DNA of 64,000 bases from Verrucomicrobiota bacterium (GTDB lineage Bacteria > Verrucomicrobiota > Verrucomicrobiia > CAIQCK01). Position 1 is the stretch's first letter; each line of letters starts with the position of its first letter. The notes below the pieces were generated by a model. That model made no database searches. It had not been told where the DNA came from and was given only the letters and a program-made list of their open reading frames with translations. Shown piece after piece: positions 25,480-32,455 of this stretch. The DNA lies in contig JACRJX010000004.1 of assembly GCA_016235595.1 (NCBI GenBank), forward strand, positions 1 through 64,000. The letters run 5' to 3'. The position numbers and the translations under genes were made by a program.

Positions 25480-26784
25480 TTATTTCTTCAATGTCGGCTC
25501 GGCCCAGACGCCGTGGGTGCTGCTCGGCGGACACTCGGACTTCACGCGCAGCGTCAGGTTCGTCGCGCCGGCCAGCGGCACTTGCAGCAACTGCGCGGGT
25601 TTTTCGACGCCCGGCATCTTCGTTGAGGTTGCGGCGGGCTGGCCGTTGACCAGCACCTCGAATGTATTCGTGCTGCCGGTGCCCAACGCGGCGTCGTTGC
25701 CGACCCAGACGCTGAACGTCGCGAAGACGTTCGTCGGCATCAGGAACGTGTATTCCGTACGCCAACCGACGCCGAACCCTTTCTTGAACGTCTTCACGTT
25801 ACCGTCGGCCATCTTCAGTTTGAGCGGCTGGCGGCCGAGGCTCTTGAACTCGCCAACGCTCGCAAACCACGATCCGGACGCGTTGCGCAGGAAGCGCCCC
25901 TGATGGTTCTTGTCGCTCCACGAGAACGGCGAGCCGCTCGCGGGTGTGAAGTCGGCGAGGCTGACTTCGCGGGGTAGGGGAGTGTCGAGCCGGTTGTGGG
26001 CGATGCAGAGCACGGTGTAAAACACATCCGTCAACAACCGCGCACTCTCGGTGGCGGCGGCGATGCCTTGTGCCTTGAACTTGCGCATGTCGTTCGCGCC
26101 GAGCGCCTCGATCATCGGGATGAGATGCCGCTGGGCGCGTTGGTTCATCTGGTAGTGCTGCTCCACGACGTTGAAGATGAGTTCCTCCGTGCTCGCGCCG
26201 AGCAGTCGTGGACGGTGGTTCTTCACCGCTGCCTTCAACTCCGCCAGCGTGAACGGGCAGTGGTCTATCCGTGAGTGAAACCACTCCATGTCCGTGCGTT
26301 CCGGCAGCGGCATCAGCCGCCGGATGTAATCGATCTGCGACAACATTGGCCCGCCTTCCGGCACCGCGATCTCACCGTAACTCATGTGCGACGGGCAACT
26401 GCTGTCCTCGATGTAGTGCGCTGCACAGCCGAAATATTTCATCGCCTCCGTCATGTTCCCCTCGCGGAACAACGTAATAGCGCGCGGCAGGTAGTAGTCG
26501 AACACCAGCTTGTTCTGCTCCATCCCCGCCGGCAGATGCAGCAGCGCTTTCACGCCCGCAGGCGGCGGCATGATGTAGGGCTTCGCCTCCGGCTTGAACG
26601 CCATGTCGGGATAAATGCAGTAGCGATGCACGAACGGACTCACTTGGTCGCCGAGCAATGGCTTCTGCCACGCCGGCAGCAGGTCCGCCGCCGTCTGCGA
26701 GATATGCGCGTGCGGCTCGCCCCATGCCCATGCGCGCGCGACGTTGGCGAACAACACCAGTGCGACCAGCCATTTCGTTTTCAT
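25480..26784 (-). CDS. Secreted zinc phospholipase C/P1-nuclease-like protein with NPCBM domain
   Basis: The 434-residue protein has a signal peptide (MKTKWLVALVLFANVARAWA). The mature N-terminus WGEPHAHISQTAADLLP and GCAAHYIEDSSCPSHM are the zinc-ligand motifs of the phospholipase C/S1-P1 nuclease fold, in which an N-terminal Trp and His/Asp residues bind zinc. From about residue 300 a beta-sandwich with GVGWRTEYTFLM and FSVWVGNDAALG fits the NPCBM carbohydrate-binding domain. Hydrolysis of phosphoesters at a glycan-rich surface is a possible role. ATG 26784 has a good ribosome site (ACAGGAG). Confidence 0.75.
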   Translation of the reverse strand: MKTKWLVALVLFANVARAWAWGEPHAHISQTAADLLPAWQKPLLGDQVSPFVHRYCIYPDMAFKPEAKPYIMPPPAGVKALLHLPAGMEQNKLVFDYYLPRAITLFREGNMTEAMKYFGCAAHYIEDSSCPSHMSYGEIAVPEGGPMLSQIDYIRRLMPLPERTDMEWFHSRIDHCPFTLAELKAAVKNHRPRLLGASTEELIFNVVEQHYQMNQRAQRHLIPMIEALGANDMRKFKAQGIAAATESARLLTDVFYTVLCIAHNRLDTPLPREVSLADFTPASGSPFSWSDKNHQGRFLRNASGSWFASVGEFKSLGRQPLKLKMADGNVKTFKKGFGVGWRTEYTFLMPTNVFATFSVWVGNDAALGTGSTNTFEVLVNGQPAATSTKMPGVEKPAQLLQVPLAGATNLTLRVKSECPPSSTHGVWAEPTLKK

Positions 26785-26829
26785 AAATGCTCCTGTCGGC
26801 ATTCTCCGGTTGGAACGGCCCGGCGACAC

Positions 26830-26893
26830 GTGGGTATCCCGCCTTCAGGCGGTTCTTGTTTCGGAGCGAACCGGCTGAAGCCGGGACACCAAC
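26830..26893. repeat. Dispersed imperfect palindrome with two hairpins
   Basis: Two short hairpins, CCGCCT-TC-AGGCGG (26839-26852) and CCGGCT-GA-AGCCGG (26871-26884), lie within a larger imperfect inverted repeat of about 25 nt per arm. It sits between two minus-strand genes. The structure is that of an intergenic mobile palindrome rather than a terminator, since it has no T tract. Confidence 0.6.
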
Positions 26894-26906
26894 CTTCGGG
26901 GCCGCC

Positions 26907-27785
26907 CTACTTCACAAATCCCTGTGCCTTCAGCCAGAACACCAGGTCCTTCGCCCACGGATGCGGGTTCGCAAACGGCTCCTTGTCGGCCAAGCCCATG
27001 CCGTGCCGGCCTTGCTGATAAACATGCAAGTCGAACGGCACACCGCATTGCCGCATCGCCGCGGCGAAGTTGAGACTGTTCTCCACCTTCACGCCCTTGT
27101 CCTCCCACGTGTGCCAGATGAAACACGGCGGCGTCTCCTTCGTCACCTGCAACTCGTTCGACAATAGCTTCACCAGTTCCTCCGCCGGATTCTCACCCAA
27201 CAAATTCTTGCGCGAGCCTCGGTGCGTGTTCGCGTCCAGCATCGAGATCACCGGGTAACACAATATCCCCGCATCGGGCCGGCTGCTCTGGCGTTCCACC
27301 GGATCGCTCGCGTCGGGCTTGCCCGCGTCGAAATGCGTCACCAGCGTCGAGGCCAGATGACCGCCTGCCGACGAACCCATGATGCCGATTCGTTTCGCGT
27401 CCACCTTCCATTCGCCGGCCTTCGCGCGCACGAGCCGCACCGCGCGCGCGGCGTCGCCGAGCATGATCGGATGCCGGTAGCCATGCGACCCGAGCCGGTA
27501 ACGCAGCACAAAGCCCGCCACGCCGTGCTGGTTCAGGTAGAGCGCGTAATCCTGCCCTTCGTGCTTGGCCAGCCCGGCGTAGGCGCCGCCGGGACAAATC
27601 ACAATCGCCGCCCCCGTGGCCTTCGACGCCTCCGGCAGATACGGCGTCAGCGTCGGGATATCGAACTCCGTCTTGCCGAGCGCGCCCGGCGCGCCGTCAG
27701 GCCAGAGCGGGATCGGATCAAGCGCGTCAGCGCGGAGGATGACGGAACAGAGGAGCAGCACCAGCAGCGAGAGTGTCTTCTTCAT
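26907..27785 (-). CDS. Secreted alpha/beta hydrolase (esterase/lipase, BD-FAE-like)
   Basis: The 292-residue protein has a signal peptide (MKKTLSLLVLLLCSVILRADA). It contains PLWPDGAPGALG, the oxyanion motif CPGGAYAGL, the nucleophile elbow GSSAGGHLAS (Ser near residue 140) and a late His in QGRHGMGL. This is the layout of xylan/feruloyl-type carbohydrate esterases in the BD-FAE/HSL-like group. The Asp is probably in HTWEDKGV. The likely role is deacylation of hemicellulose. ATG 27785 starts the signal peptide. Confidence 0.8.
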   Translation of the reverse strand: MKKTLSLLVLLLCSVILRADALDPIPLWPDGAPGALGKTEFDIPTLTPYLPEASKATGAAIVICPGGAYAGLAKHEGQDYALYLNQHGVAGFVLRYRLGSHGYRHPIMLGDAARAVRLVRAKAGEWKVDAKRIGIMGSSAGGHLASTLVTHFDAGKPDASDPVERQSSRPDAGILCYPVISMLDANTHRGSRKNLLGENPAEELVKLLSNELQVTKETPPCFIWHTWEDKGVKVENSLNFAAAMRQCGVPFDLHVYQQGRHGMGLADKEPFANPHPWAKDLVFWLKAQGFVK

Positions 27786-27830
27786 GCCCTGGAGCATAGC
27801 GAAACTGACGCCTGAATCAATCACTGCCGG

Positions 27831-28238
27831 TCACAAACCATCCCAGTTTCTGCGACTCGGCACCGCAGGCAAAGGCGTATAAGCTTGCTGATGGCATTTG
27901 CCATACCCGGTCTTGCATTCTAAACAATACCAGTCGTAGCTGGCGTAGTCCTTCCGTAGATGCACGAGCTGTGACTTAGTATCATGACATCGCGTGCAAA
28001 AAGGACCTTCCCGCTGCCCGCCTTGTTTCACACGCCAATACATCTCCCCGTCAATCTGAAGCTCGACACGCTTTTCTGCTGCTTCTTCAAGGTCCCTCAC
28101 GCGCTTCTTCAAACTCAGATTCTCTTCCTGCAATGTGAGTGCCTCTTCGCGAAGTCCCATGAGTTTCTCTTGGACTTCGATCGTTGCGCTTTTTTTGACC
28201 AGTTCGTAAATATCTTTGGCATTGTCAACGAGAGACAT
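27831..28238 (-). CDS. Coiled-coil and zinc-ribbon protein, paralogue 1
   Basis: The 135-residue protein has a short N-terminal helix and a coiled coil (about 20-65: LREEALTLQEENLSLKKRVRDLEE). The zinc ribbon has CTRC (about residues 85-88) and CLEC (about 111-114). The aromatic pattern MYWRVKQGGQREGPFC before the ribbon is shared with the next gene. An AAGGAG ribosome site precedes the ATG. The coding sequence is distinctly AT-richer than the neighbours. Function is unknown; the layout suits a nucleic-acid or protein adaptor. Confidence 0.75.
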   Translation of the reverse strand: MSLVDNAKDIYELVKKSATIEVQEKLMGLREEALTLQEENLSLKKRVRDLEEAAEKRVELQIDGEMYWRVKQGGQREGPFCTRCHDTKSQLVHLRKDYASYDWYCLECKTGYGKCHQQAYTPLPAVPSRRNWDGL

Positions 28239-28264
28239 ATTAGCTCCTTGTCTTGCTTCCAAGG

Positions 28265-28618
28265 TTACATAACGAGAGAACTATGCGGCCCAAAGTGAAT
28301 TGTGCATTCATAGCAGAACCAACCGGGGCCATCCTTATGAAGATGCACCAAGAGTGCTTTCGTATCGTGACATTTGGGGCAATATGGCCCCTGTTTCGTC
28401 TCCCCTTTGTTCATCCAATAAACGGCGCCGTCAAAACTAAGTGTTTTTTCTAGGTCAATAGCCTTTTGGAGTTTTGTTAGCTCTTCGCGAAGCCGAAGAT
28501 TTTCTTCCTGTAACTCCAACGCTTTTTCCCGGAGCTCCATGATTTTCTCTTGCGCCTCAATGGTAGCGCCTTTCTTGAGCAACTCGATGATCTCTTTGTA
28601 GCTCGGCAACGCACTCAT
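28265..28618 (-). CDS. Coiled-coil and zinc-ribbon protein, paralogue 2
   Basis: The 117-residue protein has the same architecture as the gene 26 bp downstream of it: KKGATIEAQEKIMELREKALELQ coiled coil, a VYWMNKG..QGPYC lead-in, then a CPKC...CYEC zinc ribbon with the shared CHDTKxxLVHLxKD segment. The two are clearly tandem paralogues. Its ribosome site is strong (AAGGAG). The C-terminal tails differ, which suggests the ribbon binds the same ligand type and the tails specialise. Confidence 0.75.
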   Translation of the reverse strand: MSALPSYKEIIELLKKGATIEAQEKIMELREKALELQEENLRLREELTKLQKAIDLEKTLSFDGAVYWMNKGETKQGPYCPKCHDTKALLVHLHKDGPGWFCYECTIHFGPHSSLVM

Positions 28619-28930
28619 TCTTCTCCTTGGTTCATCATCAATATTTCGCCTCAACAGGAATTGTCCTCTCCGCGCCTCCTTGCATCAAGCGATTTTCGAC
28701 GGGCACTTTTTTTGCGGAGCCAACTTCGCGGCTGGGTCGTTCCAGGCCTTGGCGGGTAGGGCGAAGCGTCGCGCTGAGCCGTTGTGGTTGGCGATGTGTT
28801 TTCTTGGGGGGGCGGCTCGGCAGGGACGCCTCGCCCTACCTCGGAGGGAGCGCGGAGTATTCGCGGGATGAACGTTTACCGCAAACAACCGGTGCGAGCT
28901 TGCAGATGTGACTTCTCTTGATGGAAAAGA
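28619..28930. other. Intergenic region with a long inverted repeat
   Basis: This 312-base region between two minus-strand genes holds no supported gene. Its main content is the imperfect inverted repeat at 28755-28840, listed separately. Confidence 0.5.
28755..28840. repeat. Imperfect inverted repeat, about 27 bp per arm
   Basis: The left arm (28755-28781) begins GGTAGGGCGA and ends GAGCCG. The right arm (28813-28840) is its reverse complement with about five mismatches or gaps. The structure is a long hairpin typical of a dispersed non-autonomous palindromic element. Confidence 0.65.
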
Positions 28931-29398
28931 CTAGAGGGCTGTGTTCGCCGGCTTCTCAAGGAAGGTGAGGGTCACGGTTGGCGAGATCGTTTGGGTTCGC
29001 GTGATGGTGTAGCCGTGGCGCTGGTAGAGGCGAATGTTGGCTTCGCTCTTGCTTCCGGTGAAAAGCTCGAACCTTGCTACGCCTGCGCAGCTCGCTTCGA
29101 TCGCCTGCAACAACTTTGAGCCGATGCCCTGTCCTTGAAACTCTGGGTGAACGATGAGCCGGCCAATAGCACAAGTGCCTCCGCTGACCTTGGCCCGGAC
29201 CGAACCGACAATGCGATTGTCCTCCGTTGCCTTGAGAATCACCGAAGTCCTGAACTCCTCGCCGAGGGACTCAAGGGTCTGGGTCAGAGGGGGCAACGAC
29301 CAATCGTTGTACAGCTTCGCTTCCGACTGATACGCGAGTTTCTGCAGCGCGAGAATCGTTTCCGCATCTTCAAGAGTGGCACGGTCTATTGTGAGCAT
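28931..29398 (-). CDS. GNAT-family N-acetyltransferase
   Basis: The 155-residue protein has the GNAT fold: TIDRATLEDAETILALQ at the N-terminus, strand GSVRAK, and the acetyl-CoA loop VHPEFQGQGIGSKLL (about residues 87-101). It closes with NIRLYQRHGYTITRT. It transfers an acetyl group from acetyl-CoA to an unidentified amine. No partner gene indicates the substrate. Confidence 0.85.
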   Translation of the reverse strand: MLTIDRATLEDAETILALQKLAYQSEAKLYNDWSLPPLTQTLESLGEEFRTSVILKATEDNRIVGSVRAKVSGGTCAIGRLIVHPEFQGQGIGSKLLQAIEASCAGVARFELFTGSKSEANIRLYQRHGYTITRTQTISPTVTLTFLEKPANTAL

Positions 29399-29539
29399 TG
29401 GAGTTGTCTTTCCATCCGCCGCTTATACCAGCCTGCGCAAAATGTTTGGTGATGCCTTCATTCTGACCAGAATTGTCCCTTCCACGTCTGCTTCCATCAA
29501 GCGATTTCCCTTCTGTCTGCTCCCCAGCACCTCGACACT

Positions 29540-29757
29540 CGCGACAGCGAACGCAAGCCAGGCCAGCAGCCGCCTGTAACGCGGACACTCCTGTCCGCGC
29601 GTGTCGTGTGCGTTGAATGTGGGAGGGGCCTCAGTGCCCCGACTGCTTTGCCAAGCCACCTCGTTCTTGGTCGGGGCGCTAAGGCCCCTCCCACATTCAG
29701 GACGCAACCTCCCTGCGCCCCTGCCACCAGACCCGCCATGAAGACGGTGACGATGTT
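29540..29757 (-). pseudogene. Fragment of a second spermidine-synthase-like membrane gene
   Basis: The minus strand encodes IVTVFMAGLVAGAQG, matching IVTVFMAGLAAGALG of the intact gene 29785-32454. After a palindromic repeat it continues, in a different frame, RRLLAWLAFAVAS, matching RRQLAQLAFAIAA. At DNA level both flanks of the repeat (29540-29613 and 29701-29757) align with the corresponding flanks in the intact gene (about 30318-30374 and 30462-30518). The fragment is frameshifted and lacks the rest of the gene. It therefore represents a partial duplication or the remains of a tandem paralogue. Confidence 0.7.
29614..29700. repeat. 87-bp palindromic repeat, copy A
   Basis: The arms, GAATGTGGGAGGGGCCT...GCCCCGAC and their reverse complement, are about 29 bp each and differ at two positions. 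The loop is about 27 bp. Related copies lie at 30375-30461 and 34114-34209. This copy sits within the pseudogene fragment. Confidence 0.85.
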
Positions 29758-29760
29758 CGT

Positions 29761-29800
29761 CCCTCAATCCGTGTGCATCCGTGTTCATTTGCGGTTGCTT
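29761..29800. repeat. Short dispersed repeat fragment
   Basis: The segment around GTGTGCATCCGTGTTCATTT resembles a widespread intergenic repeat of the type 'ATGAACACGGATGCACACGG' seen in many environmental genomes. It forms the junction between the pseudogene fragment and the 3' end of the intact gene. Confidence 0.35.
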
Positions 29801-32454
29801 CTCAGCACCACGACGCCTGCGACAGCGTTCAGGGCGGCGATGAGGAGGCAGACAGCGGGGACGCCGATGAGAGGGATGAGCAATGTGCTCGGCAGCAACG
29901 CGCCCAGACACGCGCCGATGAAGTCCGCCGTGTAGAGTCGCGACGCGGTGGCGGTGGCGTTCTCAACCGAATCCATGCCATCGGATTGACCCCTCACCCC
30001 GGCCCTCTCCCCCTCGGCGGGGGCGAGGGGGACGTTCTGCGCGCTATCAGGAGAGTCACTTGGCGTTGAACCTGTCGCAATCGGCACAGATGTATTCCCT
30101 CTCCCCATCCGATGGGGAGAGGGCCAGGGTGAGGGGCTGCGGCGATCGCGTGAAGTTGGTGCGGTACATACGCGCCCCGCCAGCGGGAACTGCATACCGA
30201 CGAGCGCGGCGAGGAGGAAGGTGAGCAGCGCGATGGCCGTTTGCACGAGGAAGAATCTGCCATTGCCACCAACACGGGCGAGCGCCATCAGGCAGAGCGG
30301 CAGTAACGCCGCAAATGCCGCGATGGCGAACGCAAGTTGGGCCAGTTGTCGCCGGTGACGCACAGATGCCTGATTGAATGTGGGAGGGGCCTCAGTGCCC
30401 CGACTGTTGTGGCAGGTGACGTTGCTCCCGGTCGGGGCGCTGAGGCCCCTCCCACATTCAGGACGCATCATCCCCAACGCTCCCGCTGCCAAGCCCGCCA
30501 TGAAGACGGTGACGATGATGCCGAGTTGTTGATAGACGGAGCCGTAGAGAATTTGGAACGCCAGCAGCAACACCACTTCCAATCCCGACGCGGCGAAGCC
30601 CGATGCGAAGACCGCCAACGGCGCGGCGCGAAGACGAACGAGATATACCGCTAGTAACACCAACAGCGCCGCCTCCAGCAGGCCGAACCGCAACTTGAAC
30701 TGATTCATCCAGTGGAGCAGGTGATAATAGTAGAGCACGGGGCTGAAATCGCGGTTCAAGGCGGCGGATTGCCCGGTGGCGCGGCGCATATCCTCCATAC
30801 GGTCGGGCGCGAGTGTGGCTTTGAGATAATGGCGATTGACGAGGCGGGTGGGGACGGCTGCCGCCTCGATGCGAGTGGCGATGTCTTCGTGCAGCGGGCC
30901 GTCGGAGGCGAGGAAGAAGACGCGGCCGCCGGGAATCACCAGCGTGTTCTTGAACGCCGTGTCGAGCGTGCGCCGCGCTGACGTGAGCAGGCGCGCCAGT
31001 TCCGGGCTGACGTAGTCCGCGTAGCGGCCCAGACCGAACGACAGCACGCCGCCGTCGGTGAGCACGCGTTTGACCTCGCCGAAAAACTCCGCCGTATAGA
31101 AGCGGTTGAGCTGCGACGTGGATGGGTCGGGCACGTCCACGATCACCACGTCGTAGCGGTCGGAGGTTTGTTTCACGAAGAGCCGGCCATCGGTGTTGAC
31201 GAGCTTGATGCGCGGGTCGCTGAGGTTGGCGGGGAGAAATCTGCGACCGGCCTCGATGATGAGCGGATCGAGTTCGACGCAGGTGACTTCGGCGACGCCA
31301 TATTTGAGAATCTCGCGCGCGGTGCCGGAGACGCCGCCGCAGACGACCAGCACACGCCTCGCGCCGGGCCGCTGCGCCATCGCGTAGTGGACGGTTTCCT
31401 CGACCTGCTGGGTGTTGTCGGTAGAGATGATTGGCAGGCCATTCTCGATGAAGTTGTATTGGCCGAAGGACTCGGTGACGACGAGCTTGCCATAGGGGGA
31501 GTTGCCGCGGAAGACGACATGCTGCCCCTCGAACTGGATTGCCGTGGCCAGCGCGTCGGCATTGGCCAAAACGATGACGCCCACGAGCGCCGCCACGAGG
31601 ACCGCGGCGATGCCGAGCAGGAGTTTCCTTCCGAAACACATCGCCAGCGCGCCCGCGAGCAGCAGGTTCAGCATCGCCGGGAAATAGAGGATGCCGAGGT
31701 GATCGAATAGCCGCACGAGCACGAAGCTGAACAGCGCGCCGCCGGCGATGCTGCCGATGCAGTCGGCGACATAGACGCGGCCGATGCCGGAGGCGGCGCC
31801 TTCGTCGAAGCTGGAACGGTTCAGTTGCCGCGGCCCCTCACCCCGGCCCTCTCCCCGCTGAGGCGGGGAGAGGGATGAGTCTCTCGCCTTGAGCGCGCCC
31901 AAATTATCTGGCGCGGAGGGTTGCGGCAGTTGCGGTGTTCCCTCTCCCCTCGCTTGCGCGGGGAGAGGGCCAGGGTGAGGGGAGGCGTCTGTTGAGATTG
32001 GCCGCGCTTCTCCACCCGTGGCGACGGAGCAGGCCAGCGTCAACAGCCAGCCAGACGCGACGCAGAAGGGGAGCAACACCGCGAAGCTGGCGAGCACGGT
32101 TTCGATAAGGCCGACCTGGATGCCGCGTCCGAAGACGGCGTTGCGCAGGACACTGAGCAGAAAGACCTGCACGAGCGGCGCGATGGCGATGAAGATCAGC
32201 GCGGCGATGAACGCACCCTCGCGGTTCCGGAGGCGGCCCGACGCGCGGCCCAGCCACGCGCCCGCGCCAGTTAGCAGGAGCCAGTTGCCCAGGATGATGC
32301 CAAGCACCATTTCGTTGCCCGCGAAGGCGGCGAGCATCTCGCGCATCAGCACCAACTGTGCGATGACGGCCGCCGCGCCGAGGCCGCCGACGGCGAGCAG
32401 CAGCAGGCGGCTTGCGCGGCCGGCGGGTGGCGGCGGCGTGTCCGCGGCGGTCAT
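29785..32454 (-). CDS. Membrane-embedded spermidine-synthase-like protein with in-frame repeat insertions
   Basis: The 889-residue protein has N-terminal membrane helices (from about residue 17) and a central aminopropyltransferase-like Rossmann domain: VVCGGVSGTAREILKYG, CVELDPLIIEAG, then VDVPDPSTSQLNRFYTAEFF. C-terminal membrane helices follow. It resembles fused MFS/spermidine-synthase proteins, which may transfer aminopropyl groups. Three segments are not family sequence but translated palindromic repeats: about residues 157-207 (PHPGPLPAQARGEG...), 664-693 (PECGRGLSAPTG...) and 773-821 (PSPWPSPHRMGRG...). All keep the frame open and fall between membrane helices. The ATG is 1 nt after the stop of the AmmeMemo gene and has a GGAG site, so the genes are coupled. 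Confidence 0.75.
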   Translation of the reverse strand: MTAADTPPPPAGRASRLLLLAVGGLGAAAVIAQLVLMREMLAAFAGNEMVLGIILGNWLLLTGAGAWLGRASGRLRNREGAFIAALIFIAIAPLVQVFLLSVLRNAVFGRGIQVGLIETVLASFAVLLPFCVASGWLLTLACSVATGGEARPISTDASPHPGPLPAQARGEGTPQLPQPSAPDNLGALKARDSSLSPPQRGEGRGEGPRQLNRSSFDEGAASGIGRVYVADCIGSIAGGALFSFVLVRLFDHLGILYFPAMLNLLLAGALAMCFGRKLLLGIAAVLVAALVGVIVLANADALATAIQFEGQHVVFRGNSPYGKLVVTESFGQYNFIENGLPIISTDNTQQVEETVHYAMAQRPGARRVLVVCGGVSGTAREILKYGVAEVTCVELDPLIIEAGRRFLPANLSDPRIKLVNTDGRLFVKQTSDRYDVVIVDVPDPSTSQLNRFYTAEFFGEVKRVLTDGGVLSFGLGRYADYVSPELARLLTSARRTLDTAFKNTLVIPGGRVFFLASDGPLHEDIATRIEAAAVPTRLVNRHYLKATLAPDRMEDMRRATGQSAALNRDFSPVLYYYHLLHWMNQFKLRFGLLEAALLVLLAVYLVRLRAAPLAVFASGFAASGLEVVLLLAFQILYGSVYQQLGIIVTVFMAGLAAGALGMMRPECGRGLSAPTGSNVTCHNSRGTEAPPTFNQASVRHRRQLAQLAFAIAAFAALLPLCLMALARVGGNGRFFLVQTAIALLTFLLAALVGMQFPLAGRVCTAPTSRDRRSPSPWPSPHRMGRGNTSVPIATGSTPSDSPDSAQNVPLAPAEGERAGVRGQSDGMDSVENATATASRLYTADFIGACLGALLPSTLLIPLIGVPAVCLLIAALNAVAGVVVLRSNRK
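29990..30136. repeat. Composite REP-like palindrome pair inside the aminopropyltransferase-like gene
   Basis: Two units in opposite orientation. Unit 29990-30031 starts CCCCTCACCCCGGCCCTCT, and unit 30097-30136 ends with its near reverse complement (GGGCCAGGGTGAGGGG). Each has its own internal hairpin. The paired arrangement is repeated at 31834-31982 with the same total size. The insertion leaves the host frame open. Confidence 0.8.
30375..30461. repeat. 87-bp palindromic repeat, copy B, inside the aminopropyltransferase-like gene
   Basis: It has the same structure as copy A and the same position relative to the flanking gene sequence, just after MAGLAAGALG. On the coding strand it is read through without a stop and adds 29 codons. 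Confidence 0.85.
31834..31982. repeat. Second composite REP-like palindrome pair inside the same gene
   Basis: Unit 31834-31874 and unit 31940-31982 face each other, with the same CCCCTCACCCCGGCCCTCT and GGGCCAGGGTGAGGGG ends as the pair at 29990-30136. The whole is about 149 bp and is translated in frame. Confidence 0.8.
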
Positions 32455-32455
32455 G

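Noticed and set aside
29990..31982. Repeated short palindromes considered as a CRISPR array
   Set aside because: There are only two units per cluster, in opposite orientation, with no regular spacers and no cas genes.
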